Positions 46,340-58,317 of a DNA stretch of 64,000 bases are shown here, one piece after another. The translations under genes and the position numbers were made by a program. The stretch is from Cognatishimia activa (GTDB lineage Bacteria; Pseudomonadota; Alphaproteobacteria; Rhodobacterales; Rhodobacteraceae). The notes under the pieces were generated by a model that was given only the letters and a program-made list of their open reading frames with translations, was not told the origin of the DNA and ran no database searches. Position 1 is the first letter of the stretch. Each line of letters starts with the position of its first letter. Where the stretch lies: positions 3,100,001 to 3,164,000 of the forward strand of contig NZ_CP060010.1 in NCBI RefSeq assembly GCF_017798205.1. The letters are read 5' to 3'.

Positions 46340-46990
46340 TTACTTCGCCATGTCCTTGGCCTGCGACACCCAATCGTCCCGCGTGATCCGGCCTTTGAAC
46401 TTGAGGCGTGCATCGACCCATTCGATGTCAGACGGGCCCCAGGCCGCGATCTGTGAGAAATGGTAAATGCCAAGTTCATTCAGTGTTTTCTCAAGACCTG
46501 GGCCCACGCCTTTGATCATTTTCAGATCATCCGCGACGCCGCCTTTCGGCCCATCCAGAACTTCTGGGCTATCGCTTGCCTCAGCAGGTGCCTCGGCGGC
46601 AGGTTCAGGCGCGGCCTCTGGTTCAGCTTCGGCGGCAGGCTCAGGCTCTGCGACCGGCTCAGGTGCTGCCTCTGGCTCCGCAGCCTCTGGCTCGGGCGCT
46701 GGTTCGGGAGCCGCTTCTGGCTCAGGCGCGGCTTCTGCAACAGGTTCCGCCACAGGCGCTGGCGCAGGTGCGGGATCTGCCGCTGGGGTCGAGGTCGCAG
46801 CAGGCACATCATCACCGCCAAGCAAAAAGCCGATCAGCCAATAAGCTATGAAACCAGCAATCAGACCTAAGATCACGGCCAGAAGCCACGCCATGGCGTC
46901 TTCGGCAACGAAGTAAACGATCAAAAACACCCCGATGGCGATGACCCATCGAAGAATGCTATGCGTTGAATTTCCGTTTCCGTTTGCCAT
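46340..46990 (-). CDS. Membrane protein with Ala/Pro/Glu-rich stalk and C-terminal HhH domain
   Basis: A 216-residue protein with two hydrophobic segments (about 12-58), a low-complexity Ala/Pro/Glu linker (about 62-145) and a C-terminal helix-hairpin-helix-like domain (about 152-213: [42 protein letters not shown]). This last domain is a close copy of the NuoE C terminus, about 42 of 62 positions identical by hand. It lies between nuoE (33 bp) and DUF5337 (55 bp). It may tether or help assemble the peripheral arm; role unknown. Confidence 0.85.
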   Translation of the reverse strand: MANGNGNSTHSILRWVIAIGVFLIVYFVAEDAMAWLLAVILGLIAGFIAYWLIGFLLGGDDVPAATSTPAADPAPAPAPVAEPVAEAAPEPEAAPEPAPEPEAAEPEAAPEPVAEPEPAAEAEPEAAPEPAAEAPAEASDSPEVLDGPKGGVADDLKMIKGVGPGLEKTLNELGIYHFSQIAAWGPSDIEWVDARLKFKGRITRDDWVSQAKDMAK

Positions 46991-47023
46991 GTCTAGCTCC
47001 TTTTACCCTGTCTTATTAGTCAC

Positions 47024-48178
47024 TTAGTAGACGTCACCTTTAGATACTTTCTTAGAGAACTCGGTCTCTCCACCCTCTGCCAAAATCTTGGCTTGCTCGA
47101 TCCAACCATCGCGTTCAATGCGACCTTTGAATTTCAAGCGAGAGTCGACCCACGCCACTTCGGCCTCGGTCCATTTTGCAATTTGGTCAAAGTGATAGAA
47201 GCCAAGCTCGTTGAGCGTCTGCTCAAGCTTTGGTCCCACACCTTTCAATTGTTTCAGATCGTCTGCACCGGCTTTGCGCGCAGCTTTCATGCGGCGCGGT
47301 GCTTTTTCCTTAACCTCGGTAGCCCCTGCGGCGGCTTTCTCGGCCTTGGGCGCGGCTTTCTTTGCAGGTGCTTTCTTGGCAGGTTTTTGGCCTTGCTGCG
47401 CGGCTGACTTCGGACGTTCTGCCGCCGCGGGCGTCGGATCCGCCGCATCGCGACCCGCGACTTTGCCGTCTTTGCCAATCCAAGGCGTGGTCAAAGGCAC
47501 CTCAGTGCCATCGATCCGCTTGATGCTGTCGCCCAAATCGGTCGCCAGTTGTGCAGACGCGTTGTACTTGGTTTTGCCAGAGTCAAACTCACCCAAAGAG
47601 GTTAACCCGTTCAGAGGCTCTGCCGCGTAGCGACCGTTCTGAGGACCCGGGACCGGAACCTCGCCACGTGCCATTTCGTCGATCATTTCGCCAAGGCGTG
47701 CAGCCGTCAGGTCTTCGTAGTAGTCCTTGCCGATCTGCGCCATTGGAGCGTTTGCACAGGCGCCAAGGCATTCGACCTCTTCCCATGAAAACTTGCCATC
47801 TGCAGACAGCTCATGCGGGCGTTCGGCGATCTTTTCTTTGCAAACTGCGATCAGATCTTCGGCGCCGCAGATCATGCAGGACGTCGTGCCGCAAATCTGC
47901 AAATGCGCAACGGAACCAACAGGTTGCAGTTGGAACATAAAGTAGAAGGACGCGACCTCAAGCACACGGATATAGGCCATGCCCAAGAGATCCGCGACCG
48001 CCTCGATGGCTGGCTTAGACAGCCAGCCCTCTTGCTCCTGCGCGCGCCACAAAAGTGGGATCACGGCAGAGGCTTGGCGACCCTCAGGATACTTAGTCAT
48101 CTGCGCTTCGGCCCAGGCCTGATTGGCGGCTGTGAAGGCAAAGCTTTCAGGTTGTTCGTGATAAAGACGACGCAGCAT
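47024..48178 (-). CDS. nuoE: NADH-quinone oxidoreductase subunit E with C-terminal HhH extension
   Basis: 24-kDa-type subunit with a thioredoxin-like fold and 2Fe-2S cluster N1a; ligands C96, C101, C137 and C141 are visible (CGTTSC, CLGAC). The catalytic part ends near residue 175. Unlike E. coli NuoE (about 166 residues) this protein has 384 residues: a linker, a Lys/Ala/Pro-rich stretch (about 255-305), and a HhH-like domain (about 307-368) duplicated in the next gene. The extension is typical in Rhodobacteraceae from memory. The start overlaps nuoD (TAATG). Confidence 0.96.
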   Translation of the reverse strand: MLRRLYHEQPESFAFTAANQAWAEAQMTKYPEGRQASAVIPLLWRAQEQEGWLSKPAIEAVADLLGMAYIRVLEVASFYFMFQLQPVGSVAHLQICGTTSCMICGAEDLIAVCKEKIAERPHELSADGKFSWEEVECLGACANAPMAQIGKDYYEDLTAARLGEMIDEMARGEVPVPGPQNGRYAAEPLNGLTSLGEFDSGKTKYNASAQLATDLGDSIKRIDGTEVPLTTPWIGKDGKVAGRDAADPTPAAAERPKSAAQQGQKPAKKAPAKKAAPKAEKAAAGATEVKEKAPRRMKAARKAGADDLKQLKGVGPKLEQTLNELGFYHFDQIAKWTEAEVAWVDSRLKFKGRIERDGWIEQAKILAEGGETEFSKKVSKGDVY

Positions 48179-49400
48179 TAACGGTCAATCTCCCCAAAAA
48201 CGATATCCATGGTGCCGATGATCGCGGCCACATCAGCCAGCTGGTGGCCTTTGGACAGGTGGTCACAGGCCTGCAAATGCGCATATCCCGGCGCGCGGAT
48301 CTTGGCGCGATAGGGCTGGTTTGTGCCGTCGGCGACCAGATAAACGCCAAACTCACCTTTCGGTGCTTCAACCGCAGCATAGACCTCGCCCGCAGGGACG
48401 TGGAAGCCTTCGGTGTAAAGCTTGAAGTGATGGATGAGGCTCTCCATCGAGGTCTTCATATCAGACCGTTTTGGTGGCGTCAGCTTGCCCCGCGCCAACA
48501 CGTCGCCGGTGGCTTCGCGCAGTTTCACGATAGCTTGGCGGATGATCGATACAGACTGGCGCATTTCTTCCATACGCATAAGGTAACGGTCATAGCAGTC
48601 GCCGTTCTTGCCCACAGGGATCTGGAACTCGAACTCGTCGTAGCACTCATAAGGCTGTGCACGACGCAGGTCCCACGCAAGGCCAGCAGAGCGTGCCATG
48701 ACGCCAGAGAAGCCATATTGCAGCACGGTTTCCTGATCCACGACGGCGATATCAACGTTACGCTGCTTAAAGATCCGGTTTTCGGTCAACAGCCCATCGA
48801 TATTGTCCAGACGCGCTGGGAAGGTAATCGCCCATTCCTCGATATCGTCCAAGAGCTTGTCGGTGATGTCCTGATGCACGCCGCCGGGACGGAAGTAGTT
48901 CGCGTGCAGACGCGCGCCACAGGCCCGTTCGTAAAAGATCATCAGCTCTTCGCGGTCTTCAAAGCCCCAGAGCGGCGGGGTCAGCGCGCCGACGTCCATC
49001 GCTTGGGTGGTGACGTTCATCAAGTGGTTGAGAACACGACCGATTTCGCAGAACAAAACGCGGATCAGCTGGGCGCGACGCGGCACCTCGGTACCTGTCA
49101 GCTTTTCAATGGCCAGACACCAGGCGTGTTCCTGATTCATCGGCGCCACATAATCCAGCCGGTCAAAATACGGCAGGTTCTGCAAATAGGTGCGGCTTTC
49201 CATCAGCTTTTCGGTGCCACGGTGCAGCAGGCCGACGTGCGGGTCGCAGCGTTCTACGATCTCGCCGTCCAGTTCCAGAACCAGACGCAACACGCCGTGC
49301 GCCGCAGGGTGCTGCGGGCCGAAGTTGATGTTAAAGTTGCGGATTTTCTGTTCGCCCTGCAGCGCGTCTACGCTGCCGTCGTCAAACTTGGAGCCGTCCA

Positions 49401-49404
<4 letters not shown>
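48178..49404 (-). CDS. nuoD: NADH-quinone oxidoreductase subunit D
   Basis: 49-kDa-type subunit forming the quinone-binding cavity with NuoB. The 408-residue protein shows [22 protein letters not shown] (about 27-48), the [14 protein letters not shown] segment and the C-terminal [12 protein letters not shown]. The quinone-site His and Tyr regions are intact. The ATG follows a strong GGAGGAGG. Its stop is shared with the nuoE start. Confidence 0.97.
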
Positions 49405-50895
<1,491 letters not shown>

Positions 50896-51225
50896 AGGGT
50901 GGCTCCTTTCATGCACAGCAGCGTGCAGTCTAGATGGCTGTATCAATCATCGTGGGTTTACCTGTGCCCTCTTGCGTGGTCAACCAAAAGGGCGCTTTCT
51001 CACCTTAAATTGTGAACCATTTGTAAACCCACACTAGATATGCGCTGAGCGTCCTGCGGGCGGCGGTGAGGTGATCGGCCTTTGGGAAAGGCAGATTTCC
51101 TCAAGAAGCCAGCAAAATCGCCTTAAAAACATAGTATTTCTACGGGTGCAGAAAACGCGCGTTGAAAGGCCAGTCATCAGAGCGGGATTGTAAATTATTT
51201 TTCCACGGTCTTGTTGACTAATTTT
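50896..51225. other. 330-bp intergenic region between liu and nuo operons
   Basis: No convincing ORF. It contains the nuo promoter region. No clear terminator for the incoming liu transcript is seen, so some read-through from liuC into nuo is possible. The region is relatively AT-rich around 51120-51225. Confidence 0.5.
50955..50983 (-). promoter_or_regulatory. Putative promoter for the nuo operon
   Basis: On the minus strand, TTGACC and TAAACC are separated by 17 bases, about 60 bases before the nuoA GTG. The -35 is good (5 of 6), but the -10 is poor. Seen by eye only. Confidence 0.3.
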
Positions 51226-52014
51226 CTAAGAAACCCAACGCGGTTTCCGCTTTTCAAAAAACGCAGAAACGCCTTCCTTCGCGGTCTCGGTTTCCCAGCA
51301 TGAAACCAGCTCGGAAATGCTGTGATCGATGGTCTCTTCGGTGATGTTACCCCCAAGTGCGAGGGCCAGACGTTTGGCCCGCGCAACGGCTTCAGGTGCA
51401 GCGCTCAGGTATGGCAAAATCTCGGCCTCAACGGCCGCATCGATCTCGTCTTTGGCCACCACCTTGGCGAGCAACCCAAGCTCTTTTGCCTCGCCTGCAT
51501 CAAACAGACGCGCCGACATGAACACGCGTCGCGCATTGGCCTCTCCCATACGGGCGAGGACATAGGGGCCGATGGTGGCCGGGATCAAACCAAGTCGCGT
51601 CTCAGTGAGACCCATTTTGATCCCCTCAACCGCAATCGCCACATCACAGACCGAGGCCATCCCAACGCCGCCGCCAAAGGCATTGCCTTCAATACAGCCG
51701 ATCAAAGGTTTGGGCAGTGTGTTTAAAGCATTGAGCATCATTGCGAGCGCTTTGGCTTCGCGCGCACGGGTCTCGGCATCCGCCGCCATCTGTTCTTGCA
51801 TCCAGCCAAGATCACCGCCTGCGCAGAAACTCTTGCCGGCCCCCTTCAGCACAACGACCCGAACATCCGCGTCCTGCCCCAATTGCCTTGCCGCTTCCGT
51901 CAACTCTTGGATCATCAGGGCCGAAAGCGCATTGTGCTTTTCCGCTCGGTTCAACAAAAGCGTCGCCACGCCGCGCGAGTCAGTCTCCATCCGAATTGTT
52001 TGAAACGCGCTCAT
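51226..52014 (-). CDS. liuC: Methylglutaconyl-CoA hydratase (enoyl-CoA hydratase family)
   Basis: Crotonase-fold enzyme of 262 residues, predicted to hydrate 3-methylglutaconyl-CoA to HMG-CoA in leucine breakdown. Visible are the oxyanion-hole segments SFCAGGDLGWM (about 61-71) and IEGNAFGGGVGMASVCDVAIA (about 104-124), with MGLTETRLGLIPATIGPYV downstream. The assignment to this step rests on the operon. The ATG at 52014 begins MSAFQTIRME; a longer frame overlaps the upstream gene. Last gene of the liu operon. Confidence 0.88.
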   Translation of the reverse strand: MSAFQTIRMETDSRGVATLLLNRAEKHNALSALMIQELTEAARQLGQDADVRVVVLKGAGKSFCAGGDLGWMQEQMAADAETRAREAKALAMMLNALNTLPKPLIGCIEGNAFGGGVGMASVCDVAIAVEGIKMGLTETRLGLIPATIGPYVLARMGEANARRVFMSARLFDAGEAKELGLLAKVVAKDEIDAAVEAEILPYLSAAPEAVARAKRLALALGGNITEETIDHSISELVSCWETETAKEGVSAFFEKRKPRWVS

Positions 52015-52015
52015 T

Positions 52016-52873
52016 TTATTCTCCTGTGCGCATGGCCCGTGCCATGTCAGCCGCTTTTGCCAGAACGTCGGCATCTAAACCGGTGTCATACCCCAAAGCC
52101 TCAAGCCGTGCCTGAACCCCTTCGGTAGCAACATTACCCGCGGCGCCCGGCGCATAAGGGCAGCCCCCTAGCCCACCGACCGCCGCATCAAAGACGCGAA
52201 GGCCTTGATCCAGCGACGCCTCGATATTGACCAACGCACGACCGGATGTGTCGTGATAATGGCCTGCGAGTTTTTCGACCGGAACCTCTTGGCTCACCAC
52301 CTTCAGCATCGCGGTAATCCGCTCGGGCGTGGCTTGTCCGATTGTGTCACCCAGCGAGATCTCATAGCAGCCCATGTCAAACAGATCCCGCGCGACCTTC
52401 GCAACCTGCTCTGGCGCGACGGGCCCGTCATAGGGGCAATCCGAAACGCAGCTTACATAGCCGCGCACCGGGATGCCCTGCGCTTTGGCCGCCTCAGCGA
52501 CTTGTGCAAATCGTGCGAGGCTTTCTTCGATGCTGGCGTTGATATTGGCCTTTGAGAACCCCTCAGACGCCGAGCCAAAAATCGCGATTTCATCCGCTTT
52601 GGCCGCAACCGCGCCGTCAAACCCGCGCATGTTGGGAGTCAGCGCCGCATAGGACACGCCATTTGCCCGCGTGATACCCGCCAAAACATCCGCAGAATCC
52701 GCCATCTGAGGCACCCATTTCGGGGACACAAAACTCGCCACTTCGATGCGACGAAACCCGGCAGAGCTTAGGCGATCGACCAGCGCAATCTTGTCCGCCG
52801 TTGCGATCTGTTGTTTTTCGTTCTGCAGACCATCGCGCGGGCCCACCTCGAATATCTCAACAAACTCAGACAT
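52016..52873 (-). CDS. liuE: Hydroxymethylglutaryl-CoA lyase
   Basis: Cleaves HMG-CoA to acetoacetate and acetyl-CoA, the last step of leucine catabolism. The 285-residue TIM-barrel protein shows EVGPRDGLQNE (metal/substrate Arg and Asp region near residue 10), VSCVSDCPYDGPV, HYHDTSGRA with metal His ligands, and the catalytic Cys loop GGLGGCPYAPGAAGNVATE. One base separates it from liuC and none from the GST gene. Confidence 0.95.
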   Translation of the reverse strand: MSEFVEIFEVGPRDGLQNEKQQIATADKIALVDRLSSAGFRRIEVASFVSPKWVPQMADSADVLAGITRANGVSYAALTPNMRGFDGAVAAKADEIAIFGSASEGFSKANINASIEESLARFAQVAEAAKAQGIPVRGYVSCVSDCPYDGPVAPEQVAKVARDLFDMGCYEISLGDTIGQATPERITAMLKVVSQEVPVEKLAGHYHDTSGRALVNIEASLDQGLRVFDAAVGGLGGCPYAPGAAGNVATEGVQARLEALGYDTGLDADVLAKAADMARAMRTGE

Positions 52874-53533
52874 CTAAACCTCGGGAACAGGATAAAAATC
52901 CTGCGCATAGAAGTTTTGCGGCCCTTCTTTGGCCAATACGGATTGATAGGCGGGGCGCGCCTCAATGCGGTCGATATAGGCGCGCACGTTTGGAAATGGC
53001 GCGAGGTCGACAAAGAATGGCACAGCGAAAAGGTTAAACCCCAGCATAGTATCCGCCGCCGAAAAGCCGCTTGGCAACAGCCAGTCCTGCCCATCCAAAG
53101 CTGCCTCAATAACCTTCACAGACGCCTTTAGCCGAGCGACTTCGAGCTTTAGAACGACTGGCGAAGCTTTGGCAGGCGGGCGTAAGAACACCATCTGCAA
53201 ATTCAAGGACGCAATCGTGCTGGCCTGGGTTTCCGCATAAGACAGCCACTGAAGAAAGGCGATGCGCTCAGCCTCTCCGGCCAGACGTCCCAATGCGTGC
53301 TCCGGCCGCGTTTCACAAAGGTATTCGGTGATAGCGGGGCTTTCAAAAATCACCTGCCCGTCGATCTCTAACGCAGGCGCACGACCACCCGGGGATTTTG
53401 CGAGATAGGCCGGATCGCGCAGGGATCCATCCGTGATCGCGTAGGTCTCGACATCATAGTCGAGCCCCATTTCTTCCAGCAGCCACATAATGCGCATCGA
53501 GCGCGAGTAAGGAATATGATGCAGAGTGATCAT
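52874..53533 (-). CDS. Glutathione S-transferase-like protein inside the liu operon
   Basis: A 219-residue cytosolic GST fold, with N-terminal thioredoxin-like domain (MITLHHIPYSRSMRIMWLLEEMG, then GRAPALEIDGQVIFESPAITEYL for glutathione binding) and a C-terminal helical domain. The ATG overlaps the stop of the liuD gene (ATGA), and its stop directly abuts the liuE start, so it belongs to the operon. It is not a known step of leucine breakdown; it might protect against electrophilic unsaturated acyl-CoA or derive from another role. Confidence 0.87.
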   Translation of the reverse strand: MITLHHIPYSRSMRIMWLLEEMGLDYDVETYAITDGSLRDPAYLAKSPGGRAPALEIDGQVIFESPAITEYLCETRPEHALGRLAGEAERIAFLQWLSYAETQASTIASLNLQMVFLRPPAKASPVVLKLEVARLKASVKVIEAALDGQDWLLPSGFSAADTMLGFNLFAVPFFVDLAPFPNVRAYIDRIEARPAYQSVLAKEGPQNFYAQDFYPVPEV

Positions 53534-55464
53534 TCGGCGCCCTCTTCCATTAGGATCAGAACATCGCCCGCATTGACCTGAGCCCCTTCCGAACAAGGTA
53601 CTTCAGACACCACACTATCCATGCCAGCAAGCAAAGCGTGCTCCATCTTCATGGCCTCGAGCACCGCAAGCCGGTCGCCTTTCTTGACCACATCGCCGGG
53701 CTTAACGAAGAGCGCCTTGACCACGCCCGGCATCGGAGCGGCCACAGAATTCCCTGCAGCATCGGCATCGGTCTGACAATCCAAAGGATCAACGACCTGA
53801 AACGCCACGCTTTGACCCGCAAAGACTGTAATTACACGCCGCTCCGCCGCATGCGCATGAACAGGCTGCCCGTCACAAGTCCATACTCCCGCCGCGCAGC
53901 CAAACTCAAAGGTGTCGCCCAGCGCTTGGACCGCAATATGGGACGGGCTATGTACCTCGACAGCAACGGGATAGACCTCTTCCTCAAGCGACAGATCAAA
54001 GCTTTGGCGCAGAGCGCCCCAAAGCGAGAACCCGCTTTCTGGGGTCAAAGATGGCAGAACCGCAAACAACCCGGCCTGCGCAACAATCAAAGATGTGACA
54101 CCCTGTGCTGCGATCAGTTGGTCATAGTCCCGCGCGATCAGGCCCGTGTCGACCTCACCTTTGGAAAACCCCTCATGAGCAGCCAGTTTTGCCAAAAACC
54201 CGAGGTTCGTCACTGTCCCAGCAAGCTCGGTCTCGCCCAGCGCACGGCGCATCTTGGCAAGCGCAATCTCGCGCGTCGCCCCATGGGTGATCAACTTTGC
54301 CACCATCGGATCATAGAAAGGCGAGATCTCATCTCCGGCCCGCACACCACTGTCCGCGCGACAGCCGTCCGAGAACTTCAGGTGCGAAATCCGGCCAATC
54401 GCTGGCAAGAAATTATTGTTCGCATCCTCCGCATAAAGGCGCGCCTCAAAACTGTGTCCCGTGATCGTCAGATCCTCTTGCGCCATAGGGATCGGCTCCC
54501 CGCTGGCCACGCGCAGCTGCCATTCCACCAGATCCACGCCCGTAATGGCCTCAGTCACAGGATGCTCCACCTGCAAGCGCGTGTTCATCTCCATAAACCA
54601 GAAACGATCCGCCCTAAGACCGTCCGAGCCGTCCACGATAAACTCAACAGTACCCGCGCCCTTATAGCCAATCGCCTCCGCAGCCCTGACGGCCGCCTGC
54701 CCCATAGCTTCACGCACTTCTTCGGTCATGCCAGGCGCTGGCGCTTCCTCAAGCACCTTCTGGTGACGACGTTGCAAGGAACAGTCGCGTTCAAAGAGAT
54801 GCACGGCACGCGTCCCGTCTCCAAACACCTGAATTTCAATATGACGCGGGTTCTGGATGAACTTCTCGATGAGAACATCTGCATTGCCAAAGCCCGTCAT
54901 GGCCTCGCCCTGCGCACTCGCCAAGGCCTCCGCAAAATCAGACGCGGTTTCAACGATCCGCATCCCTTTGCCACCACCTCCAGCAACAGCCTTGATCATA
55001 ACCGGATATCCAATGCGCGCGGCTTCCTCGGCCAAGAAAGCCGCATCCTGATTGTCCCCATGATACCCCGGCACAACAGGAACACCCGCCTCAACCATCA
55101 AAGCCTTCGCCGCATCCTTAAGCCCCATAGCCCGGATCGCAGTAGAGCTTGGCCCAATGAACACCAGTCCCGCAGCCTCTACCGCATCAACAAACTCAGG
55201 ATTTTCCGACAAAAACCCATAGCCCGGATGAATAGCCTCTGCCCCCGTGGCCAGCGCCGCCTCAATAATGGCATCCCCACGCAAATAGCTCTCTGCAGGC
55301 GCAGCTCCGCCAAGGCTCACCGCCTCATCCGCCATCGCCACATGCTTCGCGCGCGCATCCACATCCGAATGCACCGCCACACAGGCCACACCCTTCGACT
55401 GAGCGGTCTCTATCACGCGGCAAGCGATCTCTCCGCGATTGGCAATCAGGATCTTTTGAAACAT
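53530..55464 (-). CDS. liuD: 3-methylcrotonyl-CoA carboxylase, biotin-carboxylase (alpha) subunit
   Basis: A 644-residue subunit that carboxylates biotin and carries it. It has the biotin-carboxylase N-terminal (ILIANRGEIACRVI), the ATP-grasp GGGGKGMRIV, ERDCSLQRRHQKVLEEAP and the MNTRLQVEHPVTE motif, and the C-terminal biotinyl domain with the carrier Lys in VLEAMKMEH (about residue 611). The first codon in the frame is a GTG immediately before an ATG; the ATG at 55464 is chosen. A large antisense frame covers the same stretch but is a shadow. Confidence 0.95.
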   Translation of the reverse strand: MFQKILIANRGEIACRVIETAQSKGVACVAVHSDVDARAKHVAMADEAVSLGGAAPAESYLRGDAIIEAALATGAEAIHPGYGFLSENPEFVDAVEAAGLVFIGPSSTAIRAMGLKDAAKALMVEAGVPVVPGYHGDNQDAAFLAEEAARIGYPVMIKAVAGGGGKGMRIVETASDFAEALASAQGEAMTGFGNADVLIEKFIQNPRHIEIQVFGDGTRAVHLFERDCSLQRRHQKVLEEAPAPGMTEEVREAMGQAAVRAAEAIGYKGAGTVEFIVDGSDGLRADRFWFMEMNTRLQVEHPVTEAITGVDLVEWQLRVASGEPIPMAQEDLTITGHSFEARLYAEDANNNFLPAIGRISHLKFSDGCRADSGVRAGDEISPFYDPMVAKLITHGATREIALAKMRRALGETELAGTVTNLGFLAKLAAHEGFSKGEVDTGLIARDYDQLIAAQGVTSLIVAQAGLFAVLPSLTPESGFSLWGALRQSFDLSLEEEVYPVAVEVHSPSHIAVQALGDTFEFGCAAGVWTCDGQPVHAHAAERRVITVFAGQSVAFQVVDPLDCQTDADAAGNSVAAPMPGVVKALFVKPGDVVKKGDRLAVLEAMKMEHALLAGMDSVVSEVPCSEGAQVNAGDVLILMEEGAE

Positions 55465-55536
55465 CACCTGAACCTCGTTTCTCTTGCATCAAATATCCCG
55501 GGGGAATTGGCCGCCAGGCCAAGGGGGCAGCGCCCC

Positions 55537-57141
55537 TTACATCCGGAACACACCAAACTTCGTCTCTTCAATCGGCGCACAAAGCGCCGCCGACAGGCTC
55601 ATCGCCAAAACATCGCGGCTCTTGCGCGGATCAATGATCCCATCATCCCACATGCGCGCCGAGGCATAGAGCGGGTGGCCCTGCGCCTCAAACATATCAA
55701 TCGTAGGCTGTTTGAATTCGGCTTCCTCTGCCTCAGACCAGCTTCCGCCTGACCGCTCAATAGCCTCTCGCTTCACGGTGGCCAGAACCCCCGCCGCCTG
55801 AGGCCCACCCATCACGGAAATCCGCGAATTCGGCCAGCTCCACAAGAAGCGCGGAGAATACGCCCGCCCCGACATCCCATAGTTGCCAGCCCCAAAAGAG
55901 CCCCCAACCAGCATCGTCACCTTAGGCACGTTGGTGGTCGCCACAGCCGTCACCATCTTGGCCCCATGGCGCGCAATACCTTCGTTCTCGTATTTCCGCC
56001 CGACCATAAAGCCCGTGATATTCTGCAGAAACACCAGTGGTATATTGCGTTGGCTGCACAGCTCGACGAAATGCGCACCCTTCTGCGCGCTTTCTGAAAA
56101 CAGCACCCCATTATTGGCAACAATCCCAACAGGGCATCCTTTCACATGCGCAAAGCCCGTCACCAAAGTCTCGCCAAAGCGCGGCTTGAACTCATCAAAG
56201 CGCGAGCCGTCGACCAGACGCGCGATCACTTCGCGAATGTCATAGGGCTGACGCAGGTCGGTGGGCACCACACCCAAGATCTCAGCAGGATCATAAGCAG
56301 GCTCCTCTGAGCTCTGCCAAGCCACGGTCTTGGGCTTTTCAATATTCAGATTACCCACAGCCCTGCGCGCCAAAGCCAAAGCATGGGCATCATCCTCTGC
56401 CAGATAATCCGCAACGCCAGAGAGCCGTGTATGCACGTCCCCGCCGCCCAGATCCTCGGCACTCACCACCTCACCCGTCGCGGCTTTCACCAAAGGCGGC
56501 CCCGCAAGGAAAATCGTTCCCTGCTCTTTCACAATGATCGAGACATCCGACATCGCAGGCACATAAGCGCCGCCCGCCGTACAAGAGCCCATAACGACCG
56601 CAATCTGAGCAATCCCCTTAGCGCTCATCCGCGCCTGATTGTAAAAGATCCGCCCAAAGTGATCGCGGTCGGGGAAAACCTCATCCTGATTGGGCAGGTT
56701 CGCCCCACCACTGTCCACCAAATAGATGCAAGGCAGACGACATTCCTCGGCAATCTCCTGCGCCCGCAGATGTTTCTTAACCGTCATCGGATAATAGGTG
56801 CCGCCCTTCACAGTGGCATCATTACAGACCACCATGACCTCATGGCCCATCACGCGGCCCACACCGGCAATAGCTCCAGCGCAAGGTGCCGCACCATCAT
56901 ACATCCCATGCGCCGCCGTCGCCCCGACCTCCAGAAACGGAGACCCCGGATCCAGCAAATTCGCAACCCGCTCACGTGGCAGCATCTTGCCTCGGCTCAG
57001 ATGACGCTGACGGGATTTCTCACCACCGCCCAAGGCCGCCGCTGCCGCTACATCATTAATCTCTTTGAGTGCCGCCAGATGCCCTTCGACATTGGCCTTA
57101 AAGCCCTCAGAGCTTGGAATTGCAGAAGACGAGAGCTTCAT
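55537..57141 (-). CDS. liuB: 3-methylcrotonyl-CoA carboxylase, carboxyltransferase (beta) subunit
   Basis: A 534-residue carboxyltransferase that transfers CO2 from biotin to methylcrotonyl-CoA. Motifs include [60 protein letters not shown], and [21 protein letters not shown]. The ATG overlaps the liuA stop (ATGA). A 72-bp gap separates it from liuD. Confidence 0.96.
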   Translation of the reverse strand: MKLSSSAIPSSEGFKANVEGHLAALKEINDVAAAAALGGGEKSRQRHLSRGKMLPRERVANLLDPGSPFLEVGATAAHGMYDGAAPCAGAIAGVGRVMGHEVMVVCNDATVKGGTYYPMTVKKHLRAQEIAEECRLPCIYLVDSGGANLPNQDEVFPDRDHFGRIFYNQARMSAKGIAQIAVVMGSCTAGGAYVPAMSDVSIIVKEQGTIFLAGPPLVKAATGEVVSAEDLGGGDVHTRLSGVADYLAEDDAHALALARRAVGNLNIEKPKTVAWQSSEEPAYDPAEILGVVPTDLRQPYDIREVIARLVDGSRFDEFKPRFGETLVTGFAHVKGCPVGIVANNGVLFSESAQKGAHFVELCSQRNIPLVFLQNITGFMVGRKYENEGIARHGAKMVTAVATTNVPKVTMLVGGSFGAGNYGMSGRAYSPRFLWSWPNSRISVMGGPQAAGVLATVKREAIERSGGSWSEAEEAEFKQPTIDMFEAQGHPLYASARMWDDGIIDPRKSRDVLAMSLSAALCAPIEETKFGVFRM

Positions 57142-58313
57142 CACATCTTCCCCATCAACTCGCGGCCAATCAGCATCCGGCGGATTTCAGACGTGCCAGC
57201 CCCGATCTCCATCAGCTTCGCATCACGGAATATCCGGCTCACGGGCGTTTCATTCATGAACCCCATGCCGCCCATGGCCTGCACCGCCTGATGCGCAACC
57301 TTCATGGCCTCCTCAGAGGCATAGAGAACACAAGCCGCCGCATCCTGCCGCGTGACCTCGCCTCGATCGCAGGCCTTGGCGACCTCATAGACATAGGCGC
57401 GCGAGGAATTCATCGCCGTGTACATATCGGCGATCTTGCCCTGCATTAGTTGGAAGTCGCCCAGAGACTTCCCGAACTGCTTGCGCTCTTTCAAATAGGG
57501 CATCACCTCATCCAAACAGGCCGCCATAATCCCTGTGCCAATGCCCGACAGCACCACCCGTTCATAATCCAGCCCTGACATCAGCACCTGAACGCCTTTA
57601 CCTTCTTCGCCCAGGACATTCTCAAAGGGCACCTCAACGTCCTCAAAGATCAGCTCGGCCGTATTGGACCCGCGCATCCCCAGCTTGTCGAAATGCTTGG
57701 AGGTCGAGAAGCCCTTCATCTCTTTCTCAATCAGAAAGGCGGTCATCCCGCGCGACCCGGCATCGGGGTCCGTCTTGGCGTAAACCACCAGAGTATCTGC
57801 GTCCGGCCCATTGGTGATCCAGAACTTATTGCCATTCAGCACATAGCGGTCATTGCGCTTCTCGGCCCGCAGCTTCATCGACACCACATCTGAACCCGCG
57901 CTCGTCTCTGACATTGCCAACGCGCCAACATGCTCGCCGGAAATCAGCCGTGGCAGATACTTCGTCCGCTGCTCATCGGTGCCGTTGAGCTTAATCTGAT
58001 TCACACAGAGGTTGCTATGTGCCCCATAGGACAAAGACACCGAGGCCGAGGCCCGCGCGATCTCTTCCACCACGATCACATGCGCCAAATAACTCATGCC
58101 AGCGCCGCCGTATTGCTCATCCACCGTGACGCCCAGCAACCCAAGCTCGCCCATTTCGCGCCAGAGTTCATTGGGAAAGGCGTTGCTCGCATCAATCTCG
58201 GCAGCCAAAGGCTTCACCCGCTCCTGCGCCCATCGGTGGGTCACCTCGCGGATCGCCTCGATATCCTCGGGCATGTCAAACTTCATCGTGTGCAAAAACA
58301 TGGGCTGATCCAT
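57141..58313 (-). CDS. liuA: Isovaleryl-CoA dehydrogenase
   Basis: FAD acyl-CoA dehydrogenase, first committed step of leucine degradation, passing electrons to ETF. The 390-residue protein shows [17 protein letters not shown], the substrate/FAD motif [32 protein letters not shown], and the catalytic Glu in [11 protein letters not shown], the position expected for isovaleryl-type enzymes. Two starts are possible: ATG 58313, which lacks a ribosome-binding site and sits 5 bp from a palindrome, or ATG 58301 ([13 protein letters not shown]), which I favour biologically but have not imposed. Confidence 0.94.
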   Translation of the reverse strand: MDQPMFLHTMKFDMPEDIEAIREVTHRWAQERVKPLAAEIDASNAFPNELWREMGELGLLGVTVDEQYGGAGMSYLAHVIVVEEIARASASVSLSYGAHSNLCVNQIKLNGTDEQRTKYLPRLISGEHVGALAMSETSAGSDVVSMKLRAEKRNDRYVLNGNKFWITNGPDADTLVVYAKTDPDAGSRGMTAFLIEKEMKGFSTSKHFDKLGMRGSNTAELIFEDVEVPFENVLGEEGKGVQVLMSGLDYERVVLSGIGTGIMAACLDEVMPYLKERKQFGKSLGDFQLMQGKIADMYTAMNSSRAYVYEVAKACDRGEVTRQDAAACVLYASEEAMKVAHQAVQAMGGMGFMNETPVSRIFRDAKLMEIGAGTSEIRRMLIGRELMGKM

Positions 58314-58317
58314 TTAT

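Noticed and set aside
46522-46870. Open frames on both strands through the Ala/Pro/Glu-rich stalk region
   Set aside because: Low-complexity repeats; only the minus-strand frame with membrane helices and HhH domain is coherent.
47093-47630. Plus-strand frames opposite the NuoE linker
   Set aside because: Shadow of the Lys/Ala/Pro-rich linker; no start signal and no recognisable domain.
53638-55752. A 704-codon open frame on the plus strand opposite liuD and part of liuB
   Set aside because: It is a mirror of a high-GC conserved gene. The minus strand encodes a carboxylase with full biotin-carboxylase and biotin motifs; the plus-strand translation shows no domain and is rich in Arg and His.
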